A stretch of DNA of 64,000 nucleotides from Stanieria sp. NIES-3757 (GTDB lineage: Bacteria; Cyanobacteriota; Cyanobacteriia; Cyanobacteriales; Xenococcaceae), in contig AP017375.1 in the NCBI GenBank assembly GCA_002355455.1, positions 5,075,640-5,139,639 on the forward strand. The letters run 5' to 3'. The translations under genes and the position numbers were made by a program. The notes below the pieces were generated by a model. That model ran no database searches. It saw only the letters and a program-made list of their open reading frames with translations, and was not told where the DNA came from. This document shows positions 9,047-17,257 of this stretch, piece after piece; position 1 is the stretch's first letter; each line of letters opens with the position of its first letter.

Positions 9047-9631
9047 ATTGTTGTTTTAAAGTGCTATAAACTTAATTTCATTGTTTACTTTTTTGCAGAT
9101 AGCTTCATCATTCCAAAGTTATAGGTATTTTTTTATTTAAGAAATTAATCTCAACCGAAAAAGAACAAGCTCAAATTCAAGTTATCGCTTTACTATAGTT
9201 TCTACGTTCGCGCATTTCTAAGCAAAACGCCAGCAGAACTATGACAAGGTCTGACGGCATTTCAAGATTAACAAAATCTAGCAATTTTATTTCAATTAGG
9301 AATAATTAAAAGATGATTATAAATATTAATAATTGAATTTTAAGCTGTTGTTCATTTAAATTGCACATTTGTCTTTTCCTTTTGCCTCCTGCCTTCTGCC
9401 TTTTCTTAACAAGTAAACTAAATGCGTAACAGCTTAATCATCATCAACTATCAACAAATATTGTTTGTGGATGTTTGTTTAACGAGCAATAAAAGACTGC
9501 TATAGTTCTTTAATTTGTTACTAACTAATATTTATTTTTTATTTAAATATTAACCATTAAAAAAATTAAGCAAATTTTAGCCCAAGCTCAATCGATTAAA
9601 CGAATTGCAGATGAGCTTGGTTTTTTACTTT
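9047..9631. other. Intergenic region with low-complexity tract and plus-strand terminator
   Basis: This 585-base AT-rich stretch has no convincing ORF. It holds a pyrimidine tract (TTTGCCTCCTGCCTTCTGCC at about 9379-9398) of the kind common in cyanobacterial spacers, and a strong plus-strand terminator at 9582-9626 without a gene upstream. Confidence 0.55.
9582..9626 (+). terminator. Intrinsic terminator without an assigned plus-strand gene
   Basis: A perfect 9-bp stem CCAAGCTCA (9582-9590) / TGAGCTTGG (9612-9620) with a 21-nt loop is followed at once by six T. The polarity is plus strand, while both flanking genes are on minus. It may end a small RNA transcribed from the upstream spacer. 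Confidence 0.6.
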
Positions 9632-9964
9632 TTATTTAAATGAAGGCAAAGGATTAGCGTCATTTTCAGGGTTTAATTCTTCCAAATTTAGCTTTTCTGC
9701 GATAGTTTCATTATCAGCATCAGCCTTTTGACTAGCTTGTTCCGATCTTTTAGCTTGCTCTTCTCTTCGGCTGGCTTTAGCTGATTCGTATTGAGCTTCA
9801 TCCATTAAATCATCTACTTGACCAGTGTCTGCTTTACGATTGATCACTTCAGCAAAAGCTTGATTATTATTTCCCGAACCCAGAGCTAAACCTAAAAACA
9901 AAGTAATTTGAACTAAAAAAAGAACTATAATTCGACGAAAATTGATTTTTGACAATAAGGACAT
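9632..9964 (-). CDS. Secreted/periplasmic hypothetical protein
   Basis: A 110-aa protein with an N-terminal hydrophobic signal (residues about 10-30) and a likely cleavage after AFA (about residue 38). The mature part is highly charged and alanine-rich (ASRREEQAKRSEQASQKADADNE), predicted helical, with an acidic tail. The family is not recognised. A periplasmic location is inferred. Confidence 0.7.
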   Translation of the reverse strand: MSLLSKINFRRIIVLFLVQITLFLGLALGSGNNNQAFAEVINRKADTGQVDDLMDEAQYESAKASRREEQAKRSEQASQKADADNETIAEKLNLEELNPENDANPLPSFK

Positions 9965-10027
9965 ATTTACCTCTAAAAACTTGCTAATACTTTCACTATC
10001 TATTTATTTAATTTTCGATAATTCTTG

Positions 10028-10720
10028 TCATCCTCCTTTTGATTGACCTTTTGTCGTAGTAATTTCACCAGTTTCCATCAGTTGTTTGAGACGATTTAGC
10101 TCATCTCCAATTTGCTGTTGAGGTTCTTCGCCAAATAATTTAGCGATCGCACTACCAATTACGCCTCCTGGTGGGTTATACTCCAGCACTACTTTGACTT
10201 CTGTTCCTCTTTTTCCTGTGGCGGGTTGGAAGCGAACAAAGCCACAGTTGTCAATATTGGCACCTTCAACTGAAGTCCAAGCTATCAGATGATAGGGTTC
10301 GTCTTTAATAATTCGGGCATCCCACTCTACGGTAGTATTTAAAGGGGCATTAGCTACCCAATGAGAATTGTATTCATCTTTTACGGTAATCGAGCGTAAA
10401 TGGTGCATGAATTTGGGCAAATTGGCTAAATTGCGCCAATAATCGTAGAGTTCGGCAACTGATTTGCCAATTGTGATCGTTTTTTCTACTTGAATATTGC
10501 GCTCAAGTCCAACCGCCTGCCCTAACTGTTCGACTGGATTGGAAGTTGTTTGATTTTTGAGGCTTGATGGCTCGACTTGACTGAAAACTGTTCTTAGAGA
10601 ATTAGGCTTGAGAGCTTTGAGTACTAAATGGCTGTTAATAACATTATTTGGCCATTGTGATGGACTCTCAAGATACTGCTGGACATTTGAGGTTGATTGA
10701 GGTTTGCTCGCTTGTTCCAT
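10028..10720 (-). CDS. SRPBCC-family (polyketide cyclase/START-like) protein
   Basis: A 230-aa protein whose residues about 75-215 form a cyclase/dehydrase SRPBCC domain (VEKTITIGKSVAELYDYWRN, LPKFMHHLRSI, WDARIIKDEPYHLIAWTS, VKVVLEYNPPGG). The N-terminal 70 residues are low-complexity. SRPBCC folds bind small hydrophobic ligands, and no ligand can be inferred. It is one of the minus-strand stress cluster. Confidence 0.85.
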   Translation of the reverse strand: MEQASKPQSTSNVQQYLESPSQWPNNVINSHLVLKALKPNSLRTVFSQVEPSSLKNQTTSNPVEQLGQAVGLERNIQVEKTITIGKSVAELYDYWRNLANLPKFMHHLRSITVKDEYNSHWVANAPLNTTVEWDARIIKDEPYHLIAWTSVEGANIDNCGFVRFQPATGKRGTEVKVVLEYNPPGGVIGSAIAKLFGEEPQQQIGDELNRLKQLMETGEITTTKGQSKGG

Positions 10721-10887
10721 AGCTAGATATTTGATTGAAAATGATCGGTAGTTGTAAAGTATTTCGCCGTTTAAATCTCAAAGAAGTTTGATTTAACTTT
10801 GTTAAAAAGCGGTCGTTTAATTTATTGCAACTAGCTATCTAGATTGAAGAATAACTAGATCGACTTTTCCTCATCCTAGGGATAGAC

Positions 10888-10919
10888 AAGTGGTAAAAAT
10901 TAATTTTTACCACTTTTTT
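10888..10919 (+). terminator. Perfect palindromic terminator
   Basis: A 28-bp perfect palindrome (10888-10915; arms AAGTGGTAAAAATT) runs into a T-rich stretch. It lies between the divergent SRPBCC gene and the 51-aa ORF with no plus-strand gene before it. It could end a small RNA or act as a leader attenuator for the small ORF 94 bases downstream. Confidence 0.55.
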
Positions 10920-11012
10920 CTAATCAAAATTGTGATAACTATCTAACGATAGGCGATCTTTTTGATTTTAATTTGATAGTTTTGCTTTAACAAGAATTAT
11001 TGATATTAAACG

Positions 11013-11168
11013 ATGAACAATTTCTGGACAAGAATTATTATTTTTGGTTTATTGTTAACGTTAATCTTTGCTCCTTTTGCTGGTTTTGCACCTTTGCTAC
11101 TGATTATTTTTATTGCTGGAGTATGTTGGTTTTTGGGTTCGCTATTTACTAAACCAAGTTCAGATTAA
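11013..11168 (+). CDS. 51-aa hydrophobic membrane peptide
   Basis: An ATG-to-TAA frame of 52 codons beginning MNNFWTRIIIFGLLLTLIF. Two hydrophobic stretches (residues 7-28 and 28-46) would form a hairpin or one to two membrane helices, with short polar ends (TKPSSD). A strong terminator follows 18 bases after the stop, which supports a real transcription unit. The family is unknown. Confidence 0.6.
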   Translation: MNNFWTRIIIFGLLLTLIFAPFAGFAPLLLIIFIAGVCWFLGSLFTKPSSD

Positions 11169-11185
11169 TTTAGAATGAGCAAAAA

Positions 11186-11211
11186 TAATCGACGGCGATC
11201 GCCGTCGATTA
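11186..11211 (+). terminator. 26-bp perfect palindrome containing HIP1, terminator of the small ORF
   Basis: The arms TAATCGACGGCGA / TCGCCGTCGATTA meet with no loop and carry GCGATCGC at the centre. ACCTACTTTTTTAA follows, giving plus-strand terminator polarity. Confidence 0.65.
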
Positions 11212-11325
11212 ACCTACTTTTTTAATTACTTTCAAAATCCTTAGTTTAAGCTCAAGAAATTAAAGCTGAAACAGGAAAGTTTTAGGAAATAAAGATTTGC
11301 CCAATTAATTAAAATTTTGAGCGAG

Positions 11326-11730
11326 CTAACTTGATTCGTCTAATCGTTCGGGATTGTCGACTCCGATCAACCGATTCCAAAGCATATAACCAACTTCGCT
11401 TTTAGGCACAAACAGGTTGTCTTCTTCAGCACTCATATCTCCCATTGCCGTAATTTCTTGACGAGAAGGGTCGTTAAGATCGATATATACCGCACCTTGT
11501 TTGAGACGAGTTCCAGTTTTCAAGATGGGAATTTGTCTTAACTCAGCCTTGCTAAATTGATTCAAGCGATCATGGAGTTCTTTTAAATCCTCAGCAGTTT
11601 GATCGTAGCGGTCAACTTCGTTGGCTTCAATCCCAATATTTTGACCAGCCATTGGATCGGGATTTAAATCTTTTTGCCATTGATCGGGTTGTTGATCGTT
11701 AGGACTACCAGGTTTTTGTTGTAAAACCAT
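11326..11730 (-). CDS. Conserved hypothetical protein of the stress cluster
   Basis: A 134-aa soluble acidic protein. The start is set at the ATG at 11730 because GGAGG lies 8 bases before it; an upstream TTG would place the ribosome site inside the gene. The N-terminus is Pro/Gln-rich (QKPGSPNDQQPDQWQ). The middle is helical (AEDLKELHDRLNQFSKAELRQI) and the C-terminal half is structured (TRLKQGAVYIDLND, KSEVGYMLWNRLIG). The family name is not recognised. It lies 47 bases downstream of the carotenoid-protein-like gene, so the two are probably co-transcribed. Confidence 0.75.
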   Translation of the reverse strand: MVLQQKPGSPNDQQPDQWQKDLNPDPMAGQNIGIEANEVDRYDQTAEDLKELHDRLNQFSKAELRQIPILKTGTRLKQGAVYIDLNDPSRQEITAMGDMSAEEDNLFVPKSEVGYMLWNRLIGVDNPERLDESS

Positions 11731-11777
11731 AAAATTACCCTCCAATTGAAAAATTAGTTTGTTTAGGAATGTTTAGC

Positions 11778-12245
11778 TTAACTATTCTCAGCAGCACTAA
11801 GTCCAACTACATCCCGCAGAAAAACTAGTTGATTAGTAAAAGATAATTGTTTGACCGAATTTAATAACTGTTGTCCGTCGGGAGACAACTGATAGTCATC
11901 TGGTACTCGAACTACAGCGATTTTTTCCATCTCTTGTGCTAGCTGATACCAGAAAAAGAGTTTTTGATTGGAAGAATATTGTTTATAAGACTGAAATTCT
12001 TCTCTATTTGTACCAATGATGAAATCACGTTGTATTTGCAGTTGCTCTTCAGGAGACATTTGCTTGATTTTTTGAATCAAACGGTCAGATTCTTCTAAAT
12101 TCTCATTAGGACGTTCGGCTTCGGGGGTGACACCTTCTTTAATCAAATCCCGATAAACATACCAAAGAATAGCTAACTGTTCGTCTATCTCAAGAGAATG
12201 AAGATAATAGACTTTCTCTGCTGCTACGTTTTTGGTAGAATTCAT
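11778..12245 (-). CDS. Divergent orange-carotenoid-protein N-terminal-domain (helical carotenoid protein-like)
   Basis: A 155-aa all-helical protein that aligns along its length with the N-terminal carotenoid-binding domain of OCP and HCPs. EQLAILWYVYRDL corresponds to DQLALIWFAYLEM, NQKLFFWYQLAQEM to NIKLGFWYRLGELM, and DDYQLSPDGQQLLNSV to the PAGYQLS segment. Trp28, Tyr31 and Trp99 fall on OCP Trp41, Tyr44 and Trp110, residues lining the carotenoid pocket. There is no C-terminal OCP domain. A role in carotenoid binding or singlet-oxygen quenching is inference; the alignment was made by eye from memory of the OCP sequence. It is probably co-transcribed with the gene at 11326-11730. Confidence 0.65.
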   Translation of the reverse strand: MNSTKNVAAEKVYYLHSLEIDEQLAILWYVYRDLIKEGVTPEAERPNENLEESDRLIQKIKQMSPEEQLQIQRDFIIGTNREEFQSYKQYSSNQKLFFWYQLAQEMEKIAVVRVPDDYQLSPDGQQLLNSVKQLSFTNQLVFLRDVVGLSAAENS

Positions 12246-12454
12246 AACATACCTCTAATTGTTTTCTGAAGAATTGGGATTGAGATTGATGTTCAAGGAT
12301 CTGTTTGGTTTTTTCTCAATCCTCAAATCTTGCTTACATTTATCCTGAAGAGAATGTCTGAAGAATTTATCTATTAAAAGTGACAGATACACAAAAAAAC
12401 TAATTATTGATAATCTATCTTTTGTAGGAAGTAAATTTAGATCAACTCAAGAAT

Positions 12455-13003
12455 TTAAGTCGATTTACCTGAAGCTAGAGCGATCGCAGCATCAATAAAA
12501 GCAGGAATATCTTCTGGTTTACGACTGCTAACCAAATTGCCGTCTACTACGACTTCTTCATCTACCCAATTCGCACCTGCATTTTTAAGATCTGTTTTTA
12601 AAGAAGGCCAAGAAGTTATGGTATGTCCCTTGACAACATCTGCTTCAATTAGTGTCCAAGGGCCATGACAAATAGCTGCTACAGGTTTACCTGCATCAAA
12701 AAAGGATTTGATGAATTTGACTGCGGTTTGATTAGTCCGTAACTGATCGGGATTAGCCACTCCACCAGGTAATAACAGTAGATCATAATTATCAGGATCG
12801 GCTTGGTCTAAAGGCAAATCTACTTGAAAGCGATCGCCTTTATCAAAATGATTCCAACCTTCTACTTGTTCATTAGCAGGTGAAATAAGATAAGTATTTG
12901 CTCCAGCATTATTAAATGCTTGTCGAGGTTCAGTCATTTCTACTTGTTCAAAGCCATCAGTAACTAAAATCGCAATATTCTTTCCTTGTAATTCTTGAGA
13001 CAT
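12455..13003 (-). CDS. PfpI/DJ-1 family type 1 glutamine amidotransferase-like protein
   Basis: A 182-aa PfpI/YhbO-type protein. The nucleophile elbow is AAICHGPW (catalytic Cys with adjacent His). The N-terminal strand is GKNIAILVTDGFEQVEMTEP, with the family Glu in that segment, and LLLPGGVANPDQLR is typical. Members act as stress proteases, hydrolases or glyoxalase/deglycase-like enzymes, and the activity here cannot be fixed. It is the upstream gene of the minus-strand stress set. Confidence 0.9.
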   Translation of the reverse strand: MSQELQGKNIAILVTDGFEQVEMTEPRQAFNNAGANTYLISPANEQVEGWNHFDKGDRFQVDLPLDQADPDNYDLLLLPGGVANPDQLRTNQTAVKFIKSFFDAGKPVAAICHGPWTLIEADVVKGHTITSWPSLKTDLKNAGANWVDEEVVVDGNLVSSRKPEDIPAFIDAAIALASGKST

Positions 13004-13789
13004 ATTATTTTTACCTATTTACTTTTTACAAAAATTAAACTGACAAGTTCTAATCAACTAAATTTGTTTTTAATTGGAATTAATGAGTTATTTCAATCAT
13101 TTGAAAAATAGATAAACTTAATTTTTGCATCAATATTTTGTTCAAAATAACAGAATTACTAAATTCGGGTATAAAAAATATCTGATTACCCTATCGTCTA
13201 CTTTCTTCAAGTTCCCTTGAAGCTAATAGCTATAATAGAATTAATTTCTGTTTCATACTTGCTCATCAGTAACACCAAAATAACTAGTGTTTCCTATTTA
13301 AAATCTCGTGCTATTTTTGAACAAAACTAATAAATTAAATACGCTATTTAAGGTTTAAATTTAGTTTAATTAGCTTGCTGCTCTGGTTTCATCTTATCAA
13401 ATCTATTCTTTAAGCAACTCAAGAATAGTTATTATTTTCGGAAAAATCCAATTTTATAACTTTAGATAGATAAAAATTAATTTTAAATTTTACATCTAGC
13501 AATAGATATAAAATTTATTTTTTACTATTAAAAAAAACCGAATCAACCAAATAAAAAAAATATTTATTTATACTGAAAAATTGCTTATTAAAATAAAAAA
13601 TAACAATACAGTCTTTACTTTTAATTAACTAAAATACTAGATAATTTATTCCAAAGGATTTTCACGAAGTTCATCAAGCAACGTGGAATCAAATGATTAA
13701 TCTACAGCTTCAAACCAAGATTGCTGAAAAAATCTCAAAAACGCTAAACTCAGCGTAGCAGTTCAGGATAACTTCTTAAGGATGTACTA
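13004..13789. other. Long AT-rich intergenic region
   Basis: This 786-base stretch lies between divergent genes. It is very AT-rich, with a TATAAT-like hexamer at 13231 but no properly spaced -35. No ORF, hairpin-T-run or repeat could be supported. Confidence 0.5.
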
Positions 13790-14239
13790 ATGTTAGAACT
13801 TCTTAGTCTAAATTTAATCAGCTTGTATATTAAAAGTTTTCCAGTCTCATCGACTGCTTTAATCCAATTACAACCGATTGAATTGTCTCAAGCAGCAAAA
13901 TCGACACAGCATACACCACTTCAATCAACTCCCGACACTATTGAGTTGGCAAAAGGTAAACCCTATCAATCGACTTATGAGAGAGAAAACGTTGATGATG
14001 ATGATAATCAAAACGAAGAAGATTTAGAAGAAATAAGAAGAAGAGATTACGAAAGAAGAGAAGATGGTTATGACGAAAACGATAATAATTATAATCAATA
14101 TGATAATTATGACAGAAGCAATCGCGATCGCTCTGATGACGAATCTTGGCAATATCAAAGAAGAAGAGAAGTCTTAGAAGAACAAAAACGAGAAATTGAG
14201 AATCAAATTGAAGAATTAGACAATACCTATAGACAGTAG
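13790..14239 (+). CDS. Low-complexity acidic/arginine-rich hypothetical protein
   Basis: A 149-aa product with the RBS AAGGA 9 bases before the ATG. The N-terminus (residues 1-28) is moderately hydrophobic and could be an export signal or anchor. Residues about 66-125 are a D/E/N/R/Y-rich low-complexity stretch, likely disordered. The C-terminus (EVLEEQKREIENQIEELD) is a coiled coil. The family is not recognised. Confidence 0.6.
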   Translation: MLELLSLNLISLYIKSFPVSSTALIQLQPIELSQAAKSTQHTPLQSTPDTIELAKGKPYQSTYERENVDDDDNQNEEDLEEIRRRDYERREDGYDENDNNYNQYDNYDRSNRDRSDDESWQYQRRREVLEEQKREIENQIEELDNTYRQ

Positions 14240-14373
14240 TATATTATATGACATTTAAAAGTGATACTAAAAAAATCATTTAAATTGTCAATTTTAAACA
14301 GTAGCGTTATTTATGCTTATGTTTTCTAATTTCTTTTGTTTCTCAATCCTTTTTCTCGATGTTTACTAGCTAC

Positions 14374-14808
14374 TTAGTTTTTATAACCGTAAAAATCAAT
14401 TCGATAATCTGTTATTTTTACGCCAGTTTGCGCTTCAATCTGCTTAAGTAAGTCTTTTGGTAATTCTACATTGACATCAATAATCTGATTGGTATCAAGA
14501 CAGTTGATATGGCTGTGAGAATCACTAATGTTGCCATATAGTCTGCCATCAGACTTTTCTAAACATTCGATAATACCTTGGCTAGATAATGCTTCTAAGT
14601 TTTGATAAACTGACGTGTGACCGATTTCTTTCCCCTGTTGGTTTAACAGATCGTAAATTTCTCTAGCGGAAAGATGTTGTTGTTTTTCCCAGAGTAACTC
14701 TAAGATGTAACGGCGTTGACGACTAACCCGCATTCCTAACTGTTGACAACGATCTAGGGCATCAGTCAAAGAACGAATCGGCTTAATGGTTGCCTCTTGA
14801 TAGTCCAT
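14374..14808 (-). CDS. Fur-family transcriptional regulator (PerR/FurC-like)
   Basis: A 144-aa Fur-type repressor. The winged helix covers residues about 20-85 (LGMRVSRQRRYILELLW, HLSAREIYDLLNQQGKEIGHTSVYQNL). The metal-sensing His cluster is DSHSHINCLDTNQIIDV. The CxxC structural-zinc motifs of Fur and Zur are absent, as in the cyanobacterial FurC/PerR group that it resembles most. A peroxide-sensing role is inferred from that resemblance. Confidence 0.85.
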   Translation of the reverse strand: MDYQEATIKPIRSLTDALDRCQQLGMRVSRQRRYILELLWEKQQHLSAREIYDLLNQQGKEIGHTSVYQNLEALSSQGIIECLEKSDGRLYGNISDSHSHINCLDTNQIIDVNVELPKDLLKQIEAQTGVKITDYRIDFYGYKN

Positions 14809-14928
14809 AGTTGAGGCTCTCTCACACTGCTAAACTAATACATACTCATTACCACTTTAGCTTAAAAGGGGTACAAATGTCTACCCGAGCTTATTTGGTT
14901 AATTTTACTTTAAACGTTTAATAGTTTT

Positions 14929-15405
14929 ATGACTTTAGTAATTGAATTAAATAATAACAGTATAGATAGTTTAGATTTAACTCCCGCTAATAAAATTCTT
15001 AATTCCTTACCCCAAGACGAAAAAATTACCGATTACGAACAAAAATTACAGTTTAAAATTAACTATCAACGAGAGGAAACCGATCCTCGAGAACTTTCAG
15101 AAATTCCAGAAATTAGATTGTGGTTTATTCGGTTAGATACTGCTTATCCTTGGTTACCTTATTTATTGGATTGGAAAACAGGAGAATTAGCACGCTATAG
15201 TGCCATGTTAGTCCCACATCAATTTAGTCGTGGAGAAGGCATTATTTATAATCCTGAAGCCTTAGAAATCTTTGTGATGCAAAAAATTTTTGCGATCGCA
15301 GAATGGTTACAACAAAAAGGGATTTCTAGTAGATTTCGTCTCAAATCAATGGCGCAAATTTTGGGTTACGATCTTGATGATTCTTTTTTCGATATGCTTG
15401 AATAA
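14929..15405 (+). CDS. CRR6-family NdhI maturation factor
   Basis: A 158-aa protein matching the cyanobacterial/chloroplast CRR6 family (DUF1817): EIRLWFIRLDTAYPWLPYLLDW, ARYSAMLVPHQFSRGEGI, SRFRLKSMAQILGYDLDD. CRR6 assists maturation of the NdhI subunit of the NDH-1 complex in the cytosol/stroma. Length is typical. Confidence 0.88.
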   Translation: MTLVIELNNNSIDSLDLTPANKILNSLPQDEKITDYEQKLQFKINYQREETDPRELSEIPEIRLWFIRLDTAYPWLPYLLDWKTGELARYSAMLVPHQFSRGEGIIYNPEALEIFVMQKIFAIAEWLQQKGISSRFRLKSMAQILGYDLDDSFFDMLE

Positions 15406-15478
15406 TTTAGATTTTTTCTGCCTTGTTGCAGTTTAAAATCTGACCAGAAATTCTTTACTAATTTTGGGAGAATAATCT

Positions 15479-16363
15479 TTGAAACGGCGTAATTTTCTGA
15501 TTCTTGGTAGTTTAAGCGGATTAGGATTAGCTTTAATTGACCGTAATCTTATAAGTCAAAAGCAAATTGCAGCAGCAACTTGTCCTCAAATAGAAACTAG
15601 TAGAATCAAACCATTATTTCGTTTTGTTTCCTTAGCAGATGTAGGCATGGGAAATAAAGGACAATATGCAGTCGCCCAAGCAATGAATTGTTATTGGCAA
15701 CAAAATGCTTTTCCCTTGATCCTTTTAGCAGGAGATAATATTTATCCTGGGGGAGAAATTGACAAAATTAACGCTGTTTTTGAACAACCTTATCAAAGTT
15801 TATTAAAACAAGGTGTACGCTTCCAGGCTGTATTAGGTAATCACGATATTATGACTAATAATGGAGAAGATGAGCTCCGTTATCAAGACTATAATATGCA
15901 AGGGCGTTATTACACCTTTACTCAAGATTCAGTTCAATTTTTTGCCCTTGATACTAACGATAATGCGCCTTGGGATGAACAATTAAATTGGTTAGAAGAA
16001 AATCTCGCTCGTTCTCAATCTCGTTGGAAAATTGTTTATGGACATCATCCAGTTTATTCTTCTGGATTACATGGGAGTTCTCAATTTTTAAATGATCGAT
16101 TAACACCTTTATTTTCTCGTTATCAAGTTCAACTTTATATTTGTGGTCACGATCATAATTACGAACGCAGCAAAAACCTTCAAGGAACAACTTATATTGT
16201 TTGTGGTGCAGGGGCTGGTACTCGCCCTGTAAGTCGTTCTGATTGGACTGCTTTTTCTGCTGATATATTAAGTTTTGTGGCGTTTGAAGTTTATGACAAA
16301 GTAATTAAAATTAAAGCGATCGATAGCGCAGGAAAAGTTTTTGATAAAACGGCAATTTTATAA
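15479..16363 (+). CDS. Exported metallophosphoesterase (purple acid phosphatase-like), Tat signal
   Basis: A 294-aa calcineurin-like phosphoesterase with all metal motifs: SLADVGMGN, AGDNIYPGG, LGNHD, YGHHPVYSSG and CGHDHNYER. The start is TTG, with GGGAG nine bases upstream. The N-terminus (MKRRNFLILGSLSGLGLAL) has a twin-arginine pattern, so the folded protein is probably exported to the periplasm. It is likely a phosphomonoesterase for phosphate scavenging; the substrate is not determined. Confidence 0.9.
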   Translation: MKRRNFLILGSLSGLGLALIDRNLISQKQIAAATCPQIETSRIKPLFRFVSLADVGMGNKGQYAVAQAMNCYWQQNAFPLILLAGDNIYPGGEIDKINAVFEQPYQSLLKQGVRFQAVLGNHDIMTNNGEDELRYQDYNMQGRYYTFTQDSVQFFALDTNDNAPWDEQLNWLEENLARSQSRWKIVYGHHPVYSSGLHGSSQFLNDRLTPLFSRYQVQLYICGHDHNYERSKNLQGTTYIVCGAGAGTRPVSRSDWTAFSADILSFVAFEVYDKVIKIKAIDSAGKVFDKTAIL

Positions 16364-16499
16364 TTGATTAAAGGTTATTATTTATAAGGAGTTTTACTAG
16401 CCAGAGTAATCTTGATACTCTTGATTGAGCAATATTATTTTTACTTGAAAATATTTTTTTGTTTTTGAACTTTACGTTGTAGATTCTCAGGATATTAAC

Positions 16500-16808
16500 T
16501 TAATTGTGTAAAGAACGAGCAAATTTAAATACTTCTTTTTGGTATTCTAAATCTAAGTTTTTCACTATAGCTGTAATTTGTTCTGATAAAGACAACCAAC
16601 TTTTTGTTTTAGCTTGCCAAACCGTTACAAATTGCTGAAGGGATAACGTACAAAGTGCTATAGTTTCTCCTTCAGAATTAGTAAACTCTATTTCATAGGC
16701 ATTATCGTTATAACATTCAACAATTGTGCCTCGATCTCCTGCTTTAAGATTATCTTCGGGCAAATCTACTAATAATTCAACAATGTCAAATAACGCAGGT
16801 TGATTCAT
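16500..16808 (-). CDS. DUF4926 domain protein
   Basis: A 102-aa small protein whose first 70 residues match DUF4926 (FDIVELLVDLPEDNLKAGDRGTIVECYNDNAYEIEF), a small beta-barrel-like fold often found alone or near toxin/HEPN genes. The C-terminal helix is extra. Function is unknown. Confidence 0.8.
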   Translation of the reverse strand: MNQPALFDIVELLVDLPEDNLKAGDRGTIVECYNDNAYEIEFTNSEGETIALCTLSLQQFVTVWQAKTKSWLSLSEQITAIVKNLDLEYQKEVFKFARSLHN

Positions 16809-17257
16809 TTCTTTTCCTTAAATATAGAGTTACTAAGCGTGCCATATTACTATTCTGCTCGACTATCCATCCTGTTCTGACAATTTCCTGCTGACCTGGT
16901 TTAATTCCTCTGAACGTTGAGAAAACACAAGCTACTCCGAGAAGAGTGAAGCTAACTACAGTAAACTAGAGTTATCGTGACTGGCTAAAAAACAAGGTGG
17001 TCGCAAACCTTAAAAAAAATCTATTAAAAAGAAAAATTTGAGTAAAATAATTTAGCTTTTAAAGTAATCATTACTTTGTTCTTGAGAACTATCAAAAGAC
17101 TTTGTCTAGAATTTAACTATTGAATTGTCAACGCAGATTTAAACACAATTAATTGCAGCAATTACCAACTAATTGGCTAGTGATTCCTATTTCTAATAAC
17201 GTTTAACTCAGTTTTAATTGCTATCTACCTAAGTTAAATTAAGAGGAATTGTATTGT
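16809..17257. other. Spacer before glgP
   Basis: About 450 bases upstream of glgP. AT-rich, presumably its promoter region, but no well-spaced promoter, hairpin or repeat could be singled out. Confidence 0.4.
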
